From NCBI RefSeq assembly GCF_024372725.1, contig NZ_VOUA01000001.1, positions 124,001-188,000 on the forward strand: DNA of 64,000 nucleotides. Reading direction: 5' to 3'. This document shows, piece after piece, positions 62,519 to 64,000 of the stretch; position 1 is the stretch's first letter, and each line of letters starts with the position of its first letter. The notes under the pieces are model-generated. The model was not told the DNA's origin and searched no databases. It saw only the letters and a list, made by a program, of their open reading frames with translations. The position numbers and the translations under genes were made by a program. The DNA is from Methanosarcina sp. KYL-1. GTDB lineage: Archaea > Halobacteriota > Methanosarcinia > Methanosarcinales > Methanosarcinaceae.

Positions 62519-62539
62519 CCGGTCGTCTTCGACGACCGG
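62519..62539. other. Perfect 9-bp hairpin with 3-base loop
   Basis: CCGGTCGTC (62519-62527), TTC loop, GACGACCGG (62531-62539). Very stable. No T-run follows on either strand. It lies at the border of the decayed gene remnant and may be the end of an old insertion or an RNA structure. Confidence 0.6.
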
Positions 62540-62552
62540 TGAGAGTTTCGGT

Positions 62553-62828
62553 ACCTGAAAAGCAGATTGAAAACAGGTTTTCAGGGATCGGTGAAAAGGG
62601 AAATTACAGCTGCCCCGTCCTGATCAGTCCGGATTTTACAGTTCCTGCACTTCCCCGCATACGGTTTCAAACGGTCCCAATTACAACTTCAGCCCGGCTC
62701 CGCAGGACAGGGGGCAGCCTGCGTTTTTCCAGCCAGGAAGACATTATCGCGTTTTCAGCATAGATGTGACCGGAACCGGGCAACTCGTCTGGGCACTCAA
62801 CGGGAAGGCTTCTGCGGGAGCGTACTGA
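62553..62828 (+). pseudogene. Decayed 3' end of a gene
   Basis: Frame 3 is open from 62595 to the TGA at 62826-62828 and its last about 45 residues (NYNFSPAPQDRGQPAFFQPG, RHYRVFSIDVTGTG, LVWALNGKASAGAY) read like a real secreted-protein C-terminus. The upstream part reads better in another frame (EKGNYSC and VPALP), which implies frameshifts. No intact start exists. I infer the remnant of a gene lost by deletion. Confidence 0.45.
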
Positions 62829-62880
62829 ATTAAAAGGTTAAAAACAGGTAACAGGTTAAAAACAAGTTTTTCTAAAATGT

Positions 62881-62916
62881 AAAAAAGAGAGGTTGAAATG
62901 CCGGAAAACTCCGGCA
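62881..62916 (-). terminator. Hairpin terminator after the PGF-CTERM protein gene
   Basis: TGCCGGA and TCCGGCA (62899-62916) form a perfect 7-bp stem with a 4-base loop. Read on the minus strand it is followed by a tract ending CCTCTCTTTTTT, 27 bases after the stop codon. Confidence 0.7.
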
Positions 62917-62942
62917 ATTTCGATCTTTTTGAACTTTTTTTC

Positions 62943-63926
62943 TTAAATTCTTTTCCTTCCTCTAAACCCTGCAGCCAGCAAGAGCCCTAAAGCTGCAAAG
63001 CCCAGCTCAAATCCCGGAAGGCCTCTGTCCTCTTCTTTATCAGCCTCTTCTCCGGGGATTCCCTGTGTCCCGCTGTCTTCTGTTCCGGGCTTATCTTCCG
63101 GGACTATTACCTGCCCGCTTTCTCCGCTTTCGCTTTCTCCGCTCTCGCTTTCTTCTCCACCGCTTCCGGGCACTTTCGGGTTGACTGTGGCAAAGCCGGT
63201 GCCTTCTCCACTGCTTCTGCTTACGGTGCCATCTCCGCCGTCATCTCCGATGCCTCCGTCCCCGTCGCCTTCTGCGACGTTTATGATAATGCTCCGGGTA
63301 CTTACGGCTCCCATTTCGTCTTCTGCGCTCACGTTGATACGGTGGACTCCTTCGGGCTCAAGGGCCAGGGAAAAGGATGTTCCGGTCCCGATCGTTCCGC
63401 TGACGTTTGAAGTCCAGATAACGCTTGTGTTCTGGCCTTCGGGGTCAAGCACATTGACGGAGAATTGGATCTCCTCACCGGGGGGGTAGGTCCCTCCGTT
63501 TTTCGGGGAAAGCAGCTTGATTACTGGAGGGTCGTTTACCTCTCCGTCAAAGTACTGGCTGCTGCTCTGGACCAGGGTCAGGTCCCCGTCCAGTTCGGCG
63601 AAAATATCATACCTGAGATAGTGCAGGCCGTCCATATCCGTGTAGAAGGGAATGGTAAAGTCTACCTGGTTTTTCCCGGTTTCAAGCGTAAAGTGGTGTG
63701 TTGAGTTTCCTACAAGCCTGTTTTCCGGGTTGTAGACCATCAGCTGTAGCTGGGCCGGCACATCATCGTTTGTGTCAAGCAGGAGATGGACGGTGATATT
63801 ATCTCCCGAAAAGTAAGTCTCGTCTGCCGCAAGCGAAGGCGAAGCGGCTAAAAGGATAACGGCAAGGGATGCTGCAAAGAGCAGCCCTGCCGATTTAAAG
63901 AGTCCGTTTCTGCTGAACTTTAACAT
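62943..63926 (-). CDS. PGF-CTERM-anchored cell-surface protein
   Basis: A 327-residue secreted protein. Signal peptide about 1-33 (AASLAVILLAASPSLAADE). Two beta-sandwich or Ig-like domains cover about 37-130 and 133-220 (IKLLSPKNGGTYPPGEEIQFSV is a typical PKD/Ig strand pattern). A Ser/Gly/Glu-rich linker (about 222-296) leads to LPGFELGFAALGLLLAAGF and a basic end (RGRKRI): the PGF-CTERM signal recognised by archaeosortase A, which leaves a lipid-modified anchor. The GGAGGTGAG ribosome binding site overlaps the end of the preceding gene. Confidence 0.88.
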   Translation of the reverse strand: MLKFSRNGLFKSAGLLFAASLAVILLAASPSLAADETYFSGDNITVHLLLDTNDDVPAQLQLMVYNPENRLVGNSTHHFTLETGKNQVDFTIPFYTDMDGLHYLRYDIFAELDGDLTLVQSSSQYFDGEVNDPPVIKLLSPKNGGTYPPGEEIQFSVNVLDPEGQNTSVIWTSNVSGTIGTGTSFSLALEPEGVHRINVSAEDEMGAVSTRSIIINVAEGDGDGGIGDDGGDGTVSRSSGEGTGFATVNPKVPGSGGEESESGESESGESGQVIVPEDKPGTEDSGTQGIPGEEADKEEDRGLPGFELGFAALGLLLAAGFRGRKRI

Positions 63927-63928
63927 TT

Positions 63929-64000
63929 TTACTCACCTCCTTTTTCCAGCTCCACTTCCGCAGACACCACTATCAGTTCGAACCCGTGAATGTCCAGCAG
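63929..64000 (-). CDS. 3' end of an upstream gene (partial)
   Basis: The minus strand is open from the window edge to a TAA at 63929-63931; 23 residues are visible, ending in a Glu/Lys-rich KGGE. The stop lies 2 bases before the next gene's ATG and the ribosome binding site of that gene is inside this frame, an operon-like arrangement. The protein cannot be identified. Confidence 0.5.
   Translation of the reverse strand: MLDIHGFELIVVSAEVELEKGGE

Larger units (their letters stand above)
61902..62942. other. Long intergenic region with repeats and a gene remnant, 1041 bases
   Basis: Contains a small GC hairpin (62168-62182), four tandem terminator-like repeats (62282-62458), a perfect hairpin (62519-62539), a decayed coding remnant (62553-62828) and a terminator (62881-62916). 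A 77-residue minus-strand open frame at 61966-62199 is not called: it is Lys-rich, without ribosome binding site. Confidence 0.5.

Noticed and set aside
62550-62580. GATTGAAAAC-like end similar to a CRISPR repeat tail
   Set aside because: A single occurrence with no regular spacing or repeats; coincidence.
63970-63990. TTCGAACCC resembling a tRNA T-loop
   Set aside because: No acceptor stem or anticodon arm could be built around it and it lies in a coding frame.

Overview
The window is a piece of a chromosome from a methanogenic archaeon of the Methanosarcina lineage. It carries a seven-gene methyl-coenzyme M reductase (MCR) activation cluster (atwA plus methanogenesis marker proteins 3, 6, 5, 15, 17 and 7). 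It also has a beta-RFAP synthase for methanopterin synthesis, archaeal FEN1, hypusine-type IF5A, the archaeal HMG-CoA synthase/thiolase/DUF35 operon, an AceP-type acetate transporter, a FilR1-type (Msr-like) regulator, a CbiMNQO cobalt transporter and a PGF-CTERM surface protein. Genes are well spaced, with AT-rich intergenic regions, archaeal TATA boxes and many short tandem repeats. No tRNA, rRNA, CRISPR array, insertion sequence or prophage was recognised.

Layout. 1-2.7 kb: the 3' part of a Gly/Ser-rich surface protein and a KaiC/RadA-like ATPase. 3.4-8.3 kb: a type II/IV secretion (archaellum/Tad-like) ATPase and membrane platform with no pilin gene beside them, closed by a strong hairpin. 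8.4-12.6 kb: a KefB-type antiporter, then a membrane protein overlapping an actin-like ATPase. 13.1-15.2 kb: two tandem 58-residue proteins with an Sm-like sequence pattern, agmatinase and IF5A. 15.7-19.6 kb: a tungsten aldehyde oxidoreductase, a Nudix hydrolase, a secreted matrixin-like protease and an AhpD-like protein. 19.8-26.9 kb: the MCR activation operon. 27.1-28.9 kb: a P-type-ATPase-like HAD phosphatase and a presenilin-type intramembrane protease. 29.7-32.9 kb: two small proteins and a C11 clostripain-like peptidase. 33.2-40 kb: FEN1, a CDF metal transporter (apparently CTG-initiated), beta-RFAP synthase, phosphoglycerate mutase, the acetate transporter and a methyltransferase. 40.3-48.5 kb: a truncated methyltransferase, a UbiA-like protein, a FilR1-type regulator, PurH, a disulfide oxidoreductase and endonuclease III. 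48.6-53.3 kb: the cobalt transporter in the unusual order O-Q-gap-M-N, and DinB. 53.9-57.7 kb: a chagasin-like inhibitor, a PUA/PAPS-reductase/ferredoxin fusion, a small membrane protein and a Cas4-like protein with a degraded active site. 57.9-61.9 kb: a regulator plus the mevalonate entry operon and a CYTH protein. 62-64 kb: a repeat array of terminator-like hairpins, a decayed gene remnant, and a PGF-CTERM protein.

Functional themes are methanogenesis upkeep (MCR activation, methanopterin, cobalt for corrinoids, acetate uptake), lipid precursor synthesis, translation (IF5A with agmatinase), DNA repair (FEN1, Nth, DinB), cell-surface and proteolytic functions, and a possible cytoskeletal pair. 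The points I consider most worth following are the tandem Sm-like microproteins, the actin/membrane pair, shared inverted repeats and a start-codon-sequestering hairpin in the MCR activation cluster, the orphan Cas4-like protein, and the repeated intergenic arrays.
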